This document shows, piece by piece, positions 40,829-50,069 of a DNA stretch of 64,000 nt. Origin of the DNA: Pyrenochaeta sp. MPI-SDFR-AT-0127 (Eukaryota > Ascomycota > Dothideomycetes > Pleosporales > Cucurbitariaceae); assembly GCA_020747015.1 (NCBI GenBank), contig JAGTJM010000013.1:496001-560000 (forward strand), given 5' to 3'. Both the position numbers and the translations under genes were made by a program. The notes below the pieces were generated by a model that was not told where the DNA came from, ran no database searches, and saw nothing but the letters and a program-made list of their open reading frames with translations. Every line of letters starts with the position of its first letter. Position 1 is the stretch's first letter.

Positions 40829-41695
40829 TCATTTCTTGTTCCTCAATGCTCCACCATCAATCGTTATGTCCTGACCCGTAATGAACCCTGCTTCAATCAA
40901 GTACAAGGCTGCATTCGCTATATCTGCCGGTCTGCCTGCCCTGTTGGTTGGATGGTCTGCCACATCCTTCTCGCTGACTTGGCTCTCCCAAGTGATACCC
41001 TTCTCATCTCCCTCCTTGCTCTCGTGCGCAACCTTGATTCGCCCGGGGGCAATGAGATTGACTCTGATACCCAGCGAGCCTAAGCTAATAGCCATCGAGT
41101 GCATCAGTCCCAATTGCCCTGCCTTGCTGGATGCATACCCTTCTTGGTTTGGATCAGACTGGTGTGCGCGGAACGAACCAATGTGTATAATACACGGTCC
41201 TGCAGGGCTCGAATTGTCCTCATTTACTATGTGTGCACCGTTTTCCACGTCAGATGCACGAGCTTTCATGTACGGAATGCAAGCCTGTGACATGGCAAAA
41301 GGTCCAGTAAGATTCGTGTCGATGTATGCCTGCCACTCCTCGAAAGTGGATGGGTCTTCCATAGTCTTTCCATCTTTCCACTGCGGACTGGCAATGCCTC
41401 CGTTGTTGATCAGAACATCGATTCTGCCATTAAAAAATTCAGCGGCTTTTTTGACTTTTGTCCGGATATCCTCGACATTGCGGAGGTCGCAGACGGCAGA
41501 ACCCAATCTCCCTTCGTCGTAGTATTTCTTCAAATGTTCTTTTGTTGTATGCTCCAATTCCTCTTCGTCAATGTCGAAGATGTAGGCATTATGGTTGGCT
41601 TCCAGCATCATACGGGATAGTGCCCGACCAATCCCCCTTGCGCCGCCGGAGATGATGATATTTTTGGGGACTACTTTGTTCTCGGCTGGTGGCAT
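40829..41695 (-). CDS. short-chain dehydrogenase/reductase
   Basis: From the ATG at 41695 (MPPAENKVVPKN) the product is 288 residues. The frame extends to 41752 but the extra 19 residues look like leader. NAD(P)-binding motif IISGGARGIGRALS, an Asp-rich FDIDEEELE after beta-2 (favouring NAD(H)), LINNGGIASP in place of NNAG, catalytic Ser in IIHIGSFRA and the YASSK catalytic Tyr/Lys, then the NLIAPGRI loop and C-terminal GQDITIDGG. Classical SDR; substrate unknown. It lies just upstream (180 bp) of the tRNase Z start, in the same orientation. Confidence 0.9.
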   Translation of the reverse strand: MPPAENKVVPKNIIISGGARGIGRALSRMMLEANHNAYIFDIDEEELEHTTKEHLKKYYDEGRLGSAVCDLRNVEDIRTKVKKAAEFFNGRIDVLINNGGIASPQWKDGKTMEDPSTFEEWQAYIDTNLTGPFAMSQACIPYMKARASDVENGAHIVNEDNSSPAGPCIIHIGSFRAHQSDPNQEGYASSKAGQLGLMHSMAISLGSLGIRVNLIAPGRIKVAHESKEGDEKGITWESQVSEKDVADHPTNRAGRPADIANAALYLIEAGFITGQDITIDGGALRNKK

Positions 41696-42568
41696 CTTGG
41701 GAAGGATAATTTCAATGTAAATGTAAATGTTGGGATAGGATCGAGCGGGCATCTATTGTAAGTATGCACCTTTAGAGGTCCACACGTTGCTCTGACGTCA
41801 CGCCCTCAACACTCCATCATTGAACGGAGTGCATGTCCGTGGAGGTCAATTTGACCATCTTGTTGGTACTTTGCATGAGCCAATATGTGTCTTTTGGTTG
41901 TGCTGATAGAATCGGATATCTTACTTCTCTTCATTGGTTAAGTCTTGACGGAAATTGCCACCCCGATACTAATATTTTGGCCATCACTGTCAATCCCAAC
42001 TTCCAAAATTATAACATCACGATAGCATCTTAATGACTTTACGCCTGATAATACTGATAGTCTTCCACTACTTCTGGACTTCAATGCCTCGTGCAAAACC
42101 TGGCATCTTGAACAGACATAGTCTATTCCCTGTGAACTTTACGTTGTGCAAAGCGAAGGACTCCATCAGTCATTTATTCGTCTACCTTACAGGATTAGCC
42201 TATAACATTGTAAAGACTGTAATTCAAATATGAAAACCATATCGGGAGGCTGATGCATTTGTCTTGTAATGCGAATGGCCTTAAAACATATCTCCAAGTC
42301 AAATTATAAAACTACGCTTTCGAAATCAAGGACCTCACAACAGCTCTCCAGGCAACGTATGAAATAGAGACCATAAAGGACACGAAACCTTTCATACCTG
42401 GGGCAGCTGTAGGCAAGGTCAGGACAATGTAGGTATCGTAGCACAAGCATAGGAATGCTCCATCCCTTAATTCAATACCAGTAATAAAAGCACATAAAAT
42501 CCTTGAATCGAAGATGCCACACTGTCCTGTTTCTACTGTCGAACTCGCCTCAACCTATCACCGCCACC
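41696..42568. other. intergenic 870 bp
   Basis: Divergent promoters of the SDR and the secreted protein. AT-rich between 41860 and 42330 with no coding frame of note. Confidence 0.45.
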
Positions 42569-43153
42569 ATGTATCTCCTGGCCACCTTACTATCCCTCGC
42601 GGCATGCGTCTTCGCAAGTCCTGCACCTCAATCTGAAGTGGCTCCCGCCCCTGCGCCGGCAAACGAGGGTTCAATTACGCATCTTTACCTTTGCAATGAT
42701 GCGTCGTTCCAAGGAGCATGCGCAAATCTCCACTTGGAGATTTCGGCTTGTCGTAGGTCTCTCATGCTCCAGCTGGCAGCAAGAGTCACGAGTAGTATAC
42801 ATGTAGTATGAAGTGTGGGAAAAGAAACAAAATTGGGGACATGGAAATAAAGTGATTTGGATAACTAACAGGGAACAGATAATGTTCAAGACGAGTATAA
42901 GAAGCAGGCATCTTCCGCTGGCCCAGACGAGGGCACATTTTGCACGTTGTATACGTACGTCTTTCTCCTCTTTCTTTAATTCTTGGTTATGCAAGTGATA
43001 GACGCTAACAGCGAATGTAGGGAGTCTGATTGCCGTGGCAGAGCCTTACCTTTCACGTTCCCTGGGATCCGGAACTTGAAGCGATATGGATTCGACGATG
43101 CACTAATTTCAGTGAGATGTGATTTCATCGCAGGGTGGCACAGCCACCCTTAA
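42569..43153 (+). CDS. small secreted protein with six mature cysteines (beta/gamma-crystallin-like layout)
   Basis: Exons 42569-42752, 42879-42954 and 43021-43153 give 130 residues. The signal peptide is MYLLATLLSLAACVFA, followed by a Pro/Ala-rich propeptide (SPAPQSEVAPAPAPANEG). The mature part has LYLCNDASFQGACANLHLEI, CHNVQDEYKKQASSAGPDEG, FCTLYTESDCRGRALPF and a late RCDF cysteine: six cysteines in the order seen in a family of fungal small secreted proteins with crystallin-like repeats (Y-x-C-x-D-x-x-F-x-G-x-C...GPD-x-G-x-x-C). Each exon junction falls inside this conserved order, which supports the splicing. It is likely apoplastic; effector or antimicrobial function is inference. Confidence 0.82.
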
Positions 43154-43409
43154 AACGCAAGGGGTGGAAATGTCGGACTAATGAGATGAGGTAGAGGTGC
43201 AGGTCGAATGAGCATATGTGTGAAGGTTTCAGTGGAAGAGGTAGAGATGAACAAAGTATAATATAGAGTTTTGCATCCATAAACGTTTTACCAAGCAATA
43301 TCGAAGCCTCTAAGCGCCGGAAACGCCAATCCGTGAAGTACAGGTATATGACCGCATCCATCAATGCATCGTGAGAATCAAAGCCAACATCAAACTAGTA
43401 CAGCCTCTT

Positions 43410-44664
43410 CTATTGCGATCGTTGATAAACACCGACAACCATGGCGTGGTCACGCTCGAAAGGCTCGAGCGTAAGCTGCTCCTTGGGCTTAATGCCCATC
43501 TCCCTCAGCTTTGCGACTTCTTGTGCGAATACGGCTTCAGGCGCCGCGGTCGAATCGATACAGTTGGCCTTGATGGAGATGACGATACCTCCGCCGACCT
43601 TCAAGAACAAACCAGCTGCATATATGTTAGCATGATTATGTGTAGATGGTGCGTGTGAATAGCTTACCATTAAGACCGACAATACGAGCTTGATCAGGCT
43701 GGGCAACATCGGCAAAGATGCAGTCGACCATGCCAACGAGCATGCGGTACTTGAGCGGGTGACGGGCGTCCTCAACGATGGGGATGACGTTTGTGCGGTG
43801 GGTGGCCATGTTGATCAGATCACGGCCAGAGCGGTGCGAAAACTCAACAGCGAAGACGGTGCCCTCGGGGCCAACAATATCAGCGACGTGAGAGACACTG
43901 GTTCCAGATGCGGCACCAAGGTAGAGGACCTTGCTTCCAGGGCCCATGTAGATATTGTCGACACCACCAAGGATACCAGCTGCCAATTTACTCCTGAAGG
44001 GGTTCCACACGCGGTATTCGGTGCTGCTAGGGGTCGAATCATCGCCTTCGGGGGCAGTGGAAGCACCAACGCTGATGCGCTTCTCGCCGTAAACGCTCTC
44101 ACCAGGAGTCAAGTTCTTGGTCACTAGGAGATCTTCCTTTCCACGGGCAACGAAGACACCGGCGTGGCGATGAGGCTCGACGATGACCTTGCTATCGCAT
44201 TGTTAGAGGTTGAGTCTCAAGGTTAGAATTGGGGATGAACATACGCTCCACCACGGGCACCTCCTCTTCCACCCCGCGCGCCGCCTCGTGGAGCACCACG
44301 TCCACCACGGGGAGCACCACGGCCACCTCCTCGTCCACCGCGATCACCGAAACCGCCTCGTCCGCCACCTCGGCCACCAGCAGCACCACCACGTCCACCG
44401 CGCGGTGTGAAGCCTCCGCGGCCACCACGATCACCACCGCCTCCTCGGCCGCCGCCAAATCCGCCACGTCCGCCTCTGTGAATGGATTAGTAAAAGTACA
44501 AGTTTTGTGTCGCAAGAGCTCAAGTAGGGCGGGATTGTATCGCAAGTACTCGAAAGTCACTATCAGATCTTTCCAAGCGAGCTTGCGCGTGTCTTAACAA
44601 GATCTGCAGGCTGAAGAGGATTGCGAAAAGCATGCATAGAGGCATACCTGGGTGTGAAGGCCAT
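43410..44664 (-). CDS. nop1: fibrillarin (box C/D snoRNP methyltransferase)
   Basis: Exons 44664-44648, 44475-44245, 44191-43668 and 43615-43410 give 325 residues. The start MAFTPRGGRGGFGGG leads into a Gly/Arg-rich domain (to about residue 83), then KVIVEPHRHAGVFVARGKED and NLTPGESVYGEKRI. The methyltransferase fold has LYLGAASGTSVSHVADIVGP (SAM loop), FAVEFSHRSGRDLINMA, VEDARHPLKYR and IFADVAQPDQARI. The C-terminus includes GGGIVISIKANCIDSTA. Nucleolar enzyme that 2'-O-methylates rRNA and also glutamine-methylates histone H2A in yeast. Exon 1 encodes only five codons and part of a sixth. Divergent from RPL17 over a 402-bp shared promoter. Confidence 0.97.
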
Positions 44665-44858
44665 TGCTTATTGCTTGCAAGTAGAGAAGTTTGAAGTTTT
44701 GCGAAAGGTACTAGGAGAGAGGTCAGCTTGAAGCTTCGTAGTTAAACAAATTCACCCTCTGGCTGCAAGATGTACCTTTTGAGAAGATGCGCAAGCACTA
44801 GACACAACCGATGAATGTCGAGTGGTGGATTTGCGCACAGGAGTGTCGACGGGCAGAA

Positions 44859-44911
44859 GCGATGAGATGCTGCAAGAGCTTCGAGATTGAAGTTCAAGCT
44901 CAGAAAAAAAT
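44859..44911. promoter_or_regulatory. PAC box and A-tract in the nop1/RPL17 divergent promoter
   Basis: GCGATGAGATG at 44859-44869 matches the PAC element (CGATGAG core) of fungal ribosome-biogenesis genes. A TCAGAAAAAAATCC tract at 44899-44913 is RRPE-like. Both sit midway, about 195 bp from each start codon. A CCAAT box lies at 44944-44948. Confidence 0.55.
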
Positions 44912-45066
44912 CCAGACGCTGTCTTGGCGCTGCGAGCGGCCCACCCAATCACATGAGCGAGACCCACGCCGGCTCGCTAGTTTTGCCGAAGCCCACAGAG
45001 GCTTTGAATTGATGGCTTCAACCACCAACGTCGACCTCTACTAACTACACAGCACCACACGACAAA

Positions 45067-45883
45067 ATGGTACGTCGGAGCCGTCCTATGCACTGGCAGA
45101 GTGCACTCGATTACGATCATGGAATTAACTCTGGCAGGTTCGCTACGGAGCAACCAGCATTGACGGCGCAAAGTCTGCTCGCGCCCGCGGCAGCTACCTC
45201 CGCGTATCCTTCAAGAACACCCGCGAGACGGCGCAGGCCATCAACGGCTGGAAACTCGAGCGCGCTCTCACTTACCTCGGCAATGTCTTGGACCACAAGG
45301 AGGCTATCCCCATGAGGCGGTATGCTGGCGGCACTGGACGCACTGCGCAGGGTGAGTGACTCCAATGAGCAGACAGATCAACACATGGGAGCAATGGAGT
45401 ACATTGGGACGCATTTGCAAGAGAGGGTTCATTTTGGATCTCCAAAACACCATGAAATCTGGGCAATGCAGCATGGACATATGCTGACTTCCGCAGGCAA
45501 AGCTCTCGGTGTCTCCAGGGCCCGCTGGCCTGTCAAGTCGGCCGAGATCCTCATCGGTCTCCTCAAGAACGCTGAGGCCAACGCCGACACCAAGGGCCTC
45601 GACACTAGCAACTTGGTCGTCAAGCACATCCAGGTCAACCAGGCCCCCAAGCAGCGAAGGCGCACTTACCGTGCTCACGGTCGTGTATGTCCAGTCCTTA
45701 TCACCCGACTTGCCTCTCCTAACTGCCTTCTAGATCAATCCCTACATGTCGAACCCATCCCACATCGAGCTTATCCTCGCCGAGGGTGCTGAGGTCGTCC
45801 AGAAGTCCAACCAGACTCTCGAGCGCCGATTGAACTCCAGGCAGCGCGGCAGGGAGACCCGCAAGGCCATTACCGCCGCATAG
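45067..45883 (+). CDS. RPL17: 60S ribosomal protein L17 (uL22)
   Basis: Exons 45067-45069, 45138-45351, 45497-45684 and 45734-45883 give 184 residues, the standard length. Exon 1 is the start codon alone. Sequence is diagnostic: VRYGATSIDGAKSARARGSY, NTRETAQAINGWKLERAL, RYAGGTGRTAQGKALG, NQAPKQRRRTYRAHGRINPY and a C-terminal SRQRGRETRKAITAA. uL22 lines the peptide exit tunnel and is assembled early into the large subunit. Introns use GTACGT, GTGAGT and GTATGT donors. Confidence 0.97.
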
Positions 45884-46669
45884 AGAAAGGCGTGAAATTG
45901 GGGGTTCAGTGAAGAAAACGGGCATGGCATGGGCACGGTCTGGGAGTCAATGAGCGATGAATCTTTAGGTCTTTCACACTCATCATGTATACATGATATG
46001 GGACTTCGATTTCTCCGGTGTCTGGTCGATGAATAAACAAGGCCACGGCCTGATTCACAAACAAAAATCTTCTTGCCCGTCTGGATTATGTTCCTTGCGA
46101 GTATTCCTAAATCGTGTGGGTTCATTGTGATTGGGATAACGTCCCTGATATCGTATACCTACTGTGTTTATGCCCTGGGCTCCTCAATTTTTCCCAGCCA
46201 TATACGATGGGTTGGTGAATTGACGAATCCATGCAAAGGATTTTTAGTGGTAGCGACTCCAACGAATTTTGAAACAGGAAGTCGCTTATCCTGATTTGGT
46301 TTAGTCAAACCCTGTTACGATGCACTACAGCCTCACAACTCTAATCGTGCATCATCAATCTGTGGCTACGAGAGCGTGCTGAATATCAATAGGTGCTTTT
46401 TTTATCTCTCTCCTCGCTGTCATTTCATCTCCTGTCCTTGAGTCAGTCGCTCCATTTTGCCTTGCTTCCTCGGCGCCTGCCAAGTTTCCACTATCATGAC
46501 GCAAGCCCAGCGCGGCCATGTACCTCGCCACAACATGCGACGACAGGTATGCATTCATTTATTAGACCTGGATATCCCGGCTTCTAAACGTTCTTTCTAT
46601 GTTCTATAGATCCAGAGAAACAACCAAAAGCATTTTGCGTGATCCTACGTCTACAACGAGCGCACTACG
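45884..46669. other. intergenic 786 bp
   Basis: 3' flank of RPL17 and promoter of the GH128 gene, with C/T-rich tracts at 46390-46470. No gene seen. Confidence 0.45.
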
Positions 46670-47677
46670 ATGAACCAGTCAAATCAGTACAAAATCCGGC
46701 GGAGGCGAGCGCCATACCATTTTTCACTACTCGCTCTTCTAGCAAGCACAGTTGTTGCCCAGGACTCAAAACGGGGCTTTGCATTCATAGGCGATACCCA
46801 CGTTCCGGACAATCGCCTTCTTAGTTCCTCCAACTCCCCACTCAAATGGTACTATAATTGGAGCCCGTACCCAAATAGTAACCTCATACCGTCCGACACT
46901 CTTGAGTTTACCCCTATGGTCCACGGTATCGATGCCACACAGGATTCACGAACTGAGGAGGTTATCCGCAATATACCTCAGTCAAGTACACATCTGTTGA
47001 GTTTCAATGAACCAGATGGCACGCAAGAAAGCGGTGGCAGTAAAATAAGCGCAAAGGATGCGGCAAAAGCATACATTGATTACATTGTCCCGTTCCGAAA
47101 TGGAGAGAAGGGGGGCAGGAAATGGAAGATCAGTCATCCGAGTACCACCGGCTCACCCATGGGACTCAAATGGCTTCGCGAGTTCAACACAAGCTGTTAT
47201 GAGATTGACAGTCAAAACGGATGCCCAACGGATTTTATCTCCGCGCATTGGTACGGTGCCTTCGATGGCCTTGCTGCCTGGCTTGGTACTCTCGATGAGT
47301 TTTACAACGCCAACTCTTCCAACAACACACCTTTGAAGATCTGGGTGACAGAAATGGGGTTACCACAGCAATCTGCCGACAATACAGTCGCTATGATGAA
47401 TCAGACATTACCTTACTTGGACAAACTAGACTATGTAGAAAGATATGCATGGTTTGGTGCGTTCAGAACAGACGATGCGAATGAGTGGACGGGGGATGGC
47501 GTCGCGTTGTTTGATGACGACGGAGGATTGACCGAATTGGGGGCATTGTACATGGGCAATGGCTTTGAGAAAGGACAGAAGGGCGAAGGCGCGGATTCAG
47601 CTGCGAGTGGAAAACATATCAGCATAGGAATGGTGATTGTCCTGTGTATATGCTCTGCATTCTTTAGTTCGTTGTAG
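46670..47677 (+). CDS. GH128-family (Asl1-like) GPI-anchored beta-glucanase
   Basis: One exon, 335 residues. A basic N-terminus (KIRRRR) and hydrophobic core (SLLALLASTVVAQ) form the signal peptide. The glycosyl-hydrolase catalytic core follows: RGFAFIGDTHV, LKWYYNWSPYP, FTPMVHGID, the LLSFNEPDG motif with Glu at 114 (acid/base candidate), ISAHWYGAF and IWVTEMGLPQQ with Glu at 228 (nucleophile candidate). The last 19 residues are hydrophobic after SAASGKH, which fits GPI attachment. Family members (S. pombe Asl1, many plant-pathogen proteins) act on beta-1,3-glucan at the cell wall. NSS/NNT and NQT sequons suggest N-glycosylation. Confidence 0.9.
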   Translation: MNQSNQYKIRRRRAPYHFSLLALLASTVVAQDSKRGFAFIGDTHVPDNRLLSSSNSPLKWYYNWSPYPNSNLIPSDTLEFTPMVHGIDATQDSRTEEVIRNIPQSSTHLLSFNEPDGTQESGGSKISAKDAAKAYIDYIVPFRNGEKGGRKWKISHPSTTGSPMGLKWLREFNTSCYEIDSQNGCPTDFISAHWYGAFDGLAAWLGTLDEFYNANSSNNTPLKIWVTEMGLPQQSADNTVAMMNQTLPYLDKLDYVERYAWFGAFRTDDANEWTGDGVALFDDDGGLTELGALYMGNGFEKGQKGEGADSAASGKHISIGMVIVLCICSAFFSSL

Positions 47678-48337
47678 ATACCACTGTCGCAAGCTATATA
47701 TCACTATGCGCATCGCCTGATTGCAAGTACAAACTGCAGCTCTAATTCCTCTTACAACCTATGCACGTCTTTGCACCCGCCTTCTCAATGTGTGGTCCAA
47801 TTTAATATTCACCAAAGGCGAGACGCGCTTGAGTACAGAAAATCAGCACGATTTCATTCTTAGTCATTGGTCTTGGCCCATGAGTGGCTAAATCTGTCGA
47901 CGTATGCTAATAGATTTCTTTTTCAATACATGTGCATGGCCACAATATGTGTGTAGTTGCGCGTTAGAGTGTGGCTGCGCAGCAGCAGCGGTGCGAGAAT
48001 CCTTGCTGGGAGTGGTGATTGCCAAATTGGCACATTCGCGTCCATGCTGGCCCACACATCCATTCAGAGCGTCACTCGTCATTTGAAAATACCTAGCATT
48101 CGGCCCGCACTGCGACTTGGCACAATTGGTCAAAATTGTCCATGGGCCACTGCAATTTGTATACTGGGCCTTGTTGGTGTGTAATAGTCATGGCAACAAC
48201 ACATGAATGGCAGAATCAATTTGAGAGCATTAGTGTAAGTTGGTCAACTATTGATACGCGTATTATATCCTGCGACCGCTTCCACAGCGACACATTTCGC
48301 CGTGTTTCTAGCCCAGCTCGAGTGTGAGATGATAAAT
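47678..48337. other. intergenic 660 bp between convergent genes
   Basis: 3' flanks of the GH128 and transporter genes; nothing recognised. Confidence 0.4.
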
Positions 48338-50069
48338 TTAGATCTTCTCAACTTCAAGGATGTTACCGTGAGAATCGGAGGCAATCTTCTTCTTGACAAG
48401 GGAAGCATTGCGGGGGTTGGGAGAATTGAAGATATCGTCAATCTCTTCCAGGGTACGGTTCTTCGTCTCGGGGATGAACAGCCAGATAACGAAGGCCTGG
48501 ATTGGGCACCAGCAGGCAAAGACGATGTACAGCCTCCACTTGATAGTATCGAGAGCAATTGGGTAGGCAAACTGGTTGATCAACATGGCGGCGGTGAGTG
48601 ACATGTTGGAGAAAGCCATGCCCTTAGCACGCATCTCAAAGGAGAGGACTTCGACGGGGTACAATGCCTGGAGGGGCGTGATACCGAAGGCGTAGATGGC
48701 GTTGAACAGGAAGACGAAGGCGACGAAAGTCCTGCTGGAAGCATCGGAGCCAGTCTTGTCGTTGATGGCAACGGCGGCGATGGCGGCAACCCAGATGAAT
48801 GAGACAATGGAGAAGGTTCCAATCAACATGGGGCGGCGACCAAGCCTATCGACGAAGAAAGCACCAAAGACGGCCTAAGGAAATCAGTAACTTGCTCAAG
48901 CACGCGAGTGGAAACAAAAACTTACAAAGGTCAGCTGCATGCAAGATTTGCCAAGGTTGATGTTCATCTTCTCAATCTGGTCGGTCACGCCAGCTGACTC
49001 AAGAACGGCAGCAATGAAGTAGTCGACAGCGCCGTTACCAGCCCATTGAGCGAAGACAGCGACACAGCAATTGCAGGCAAGGCGGTAGCGGGCGGGGCGC
49101 GTCTTGAACAACGCACCATAGTCCCACCAGCGCTTGTCGCCACCGTCCATGTTCAAGTACTCCTCATACTCGCGAAGCTGCATGGATACCCAGACGCTGT
49201 CTTCGTTGCCATTTCCATGGAACTTGGCGAGAATCTTTTTGGCATCCGAGTGCCTACCACGTGTGTACAACCAACGTGGGGACTCTGGGAGGAACCAGGC
49301 AAGGCAGAGAATGAGGGCGGGGAAGAGGATCTGGAGCCAGACGGGAATCTTCCAGCTTTGGTTGCCTTCGAGGTTGGTGGAACCGCGAGCAACACCAGCG
49401 GCGAGAATCGATCCAACAAACCAGAAGGTATTGTAGAGACCGGTAATGATACCGCGGTGAGCGGGATGGGCAGTCTCGATGACGTGCAAAGGTCCAGCAG
49501 TAGTCATGATGGGGACAGCAAAACCAAGCAAGAAGCGGCCGCCCATGAATTGGCCGATTGGGTTGGATGCTGGTGCAGTCGCCTGGACCACAACACCGGC
49601 GCAACCAAGGGCACCTCCGATCATCATACCGATCCTACGACCCCAAGTGTCGCAAGCAGGGCCGATGAAGGGAAGGGCGACGACACCGCCAATTTGATAC
49701 ATGGAGGTGACGATTCCAGCCCAAGCGCCGGAGCTCTCGACCTTGTAGTAGTGCTTGAAGGTGTCATTGGTGAGAAGAGCGTTGAACATGGATCCGTCGA
49801 AGCCATTGCAGGTGGAGCAGAAGAAGCCCACGAAGGCGCAGACGTAGAGCAGCATGGCAGATCCAGAAAAGCGCTGGGGAGGTTCTTTGAGCCTGGCCTC
49901 TGCAATGGCTTCAGAGCCAGAAATGACCTTGATTTCAGACACGGCGGCTTTGGGGTCCTGTGAAGTGTGAGCTTGATGTGATACTTTGGCCCATTGTATT
50001 TGGACTTACGCCATGGTCCGAGTTGGTCGTGTTAATTTGGGTAGCGGTGGTCTCCTTCAGGTCAGACAT
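48338..50069 (-). CDS. MFS sugar transporter (lactose permease/hexose type)
   Basis: Exons 50069-50010, 49957-48926 and 48874-48338 (all phase 0) give 542 residues. The cytosolic N-terminus has ~50 residues, then 12 predicted helices. Sugar-porter signatures are present: DTWGRRIGM after TM2, GRFLLGFAVPIMTTAGPLHV, PESPRWLYTRGR, FFVDRLGRRPML, PVEVLSFEMRAKGMAFSN and PETKNRTLEEIDDIF. This is the plasma-membrane proton-sugar symport family; the MRAKG loop and overall layout resemble fungal lactose/oligosaccharide permease-like members, so a disaccharide is plausible, but substrate is not predictable. CreA-type motifs lie ~430 bp upstream. Confidence 0.92.

Noticed and set aside
44229..44597. Ser/Thr-rich plus-strand frame of 122 residues
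   Set aside because: It is the antisense shadow of the fibrillarin Gly/Arg-rich exon; codon bias there opens all frames.
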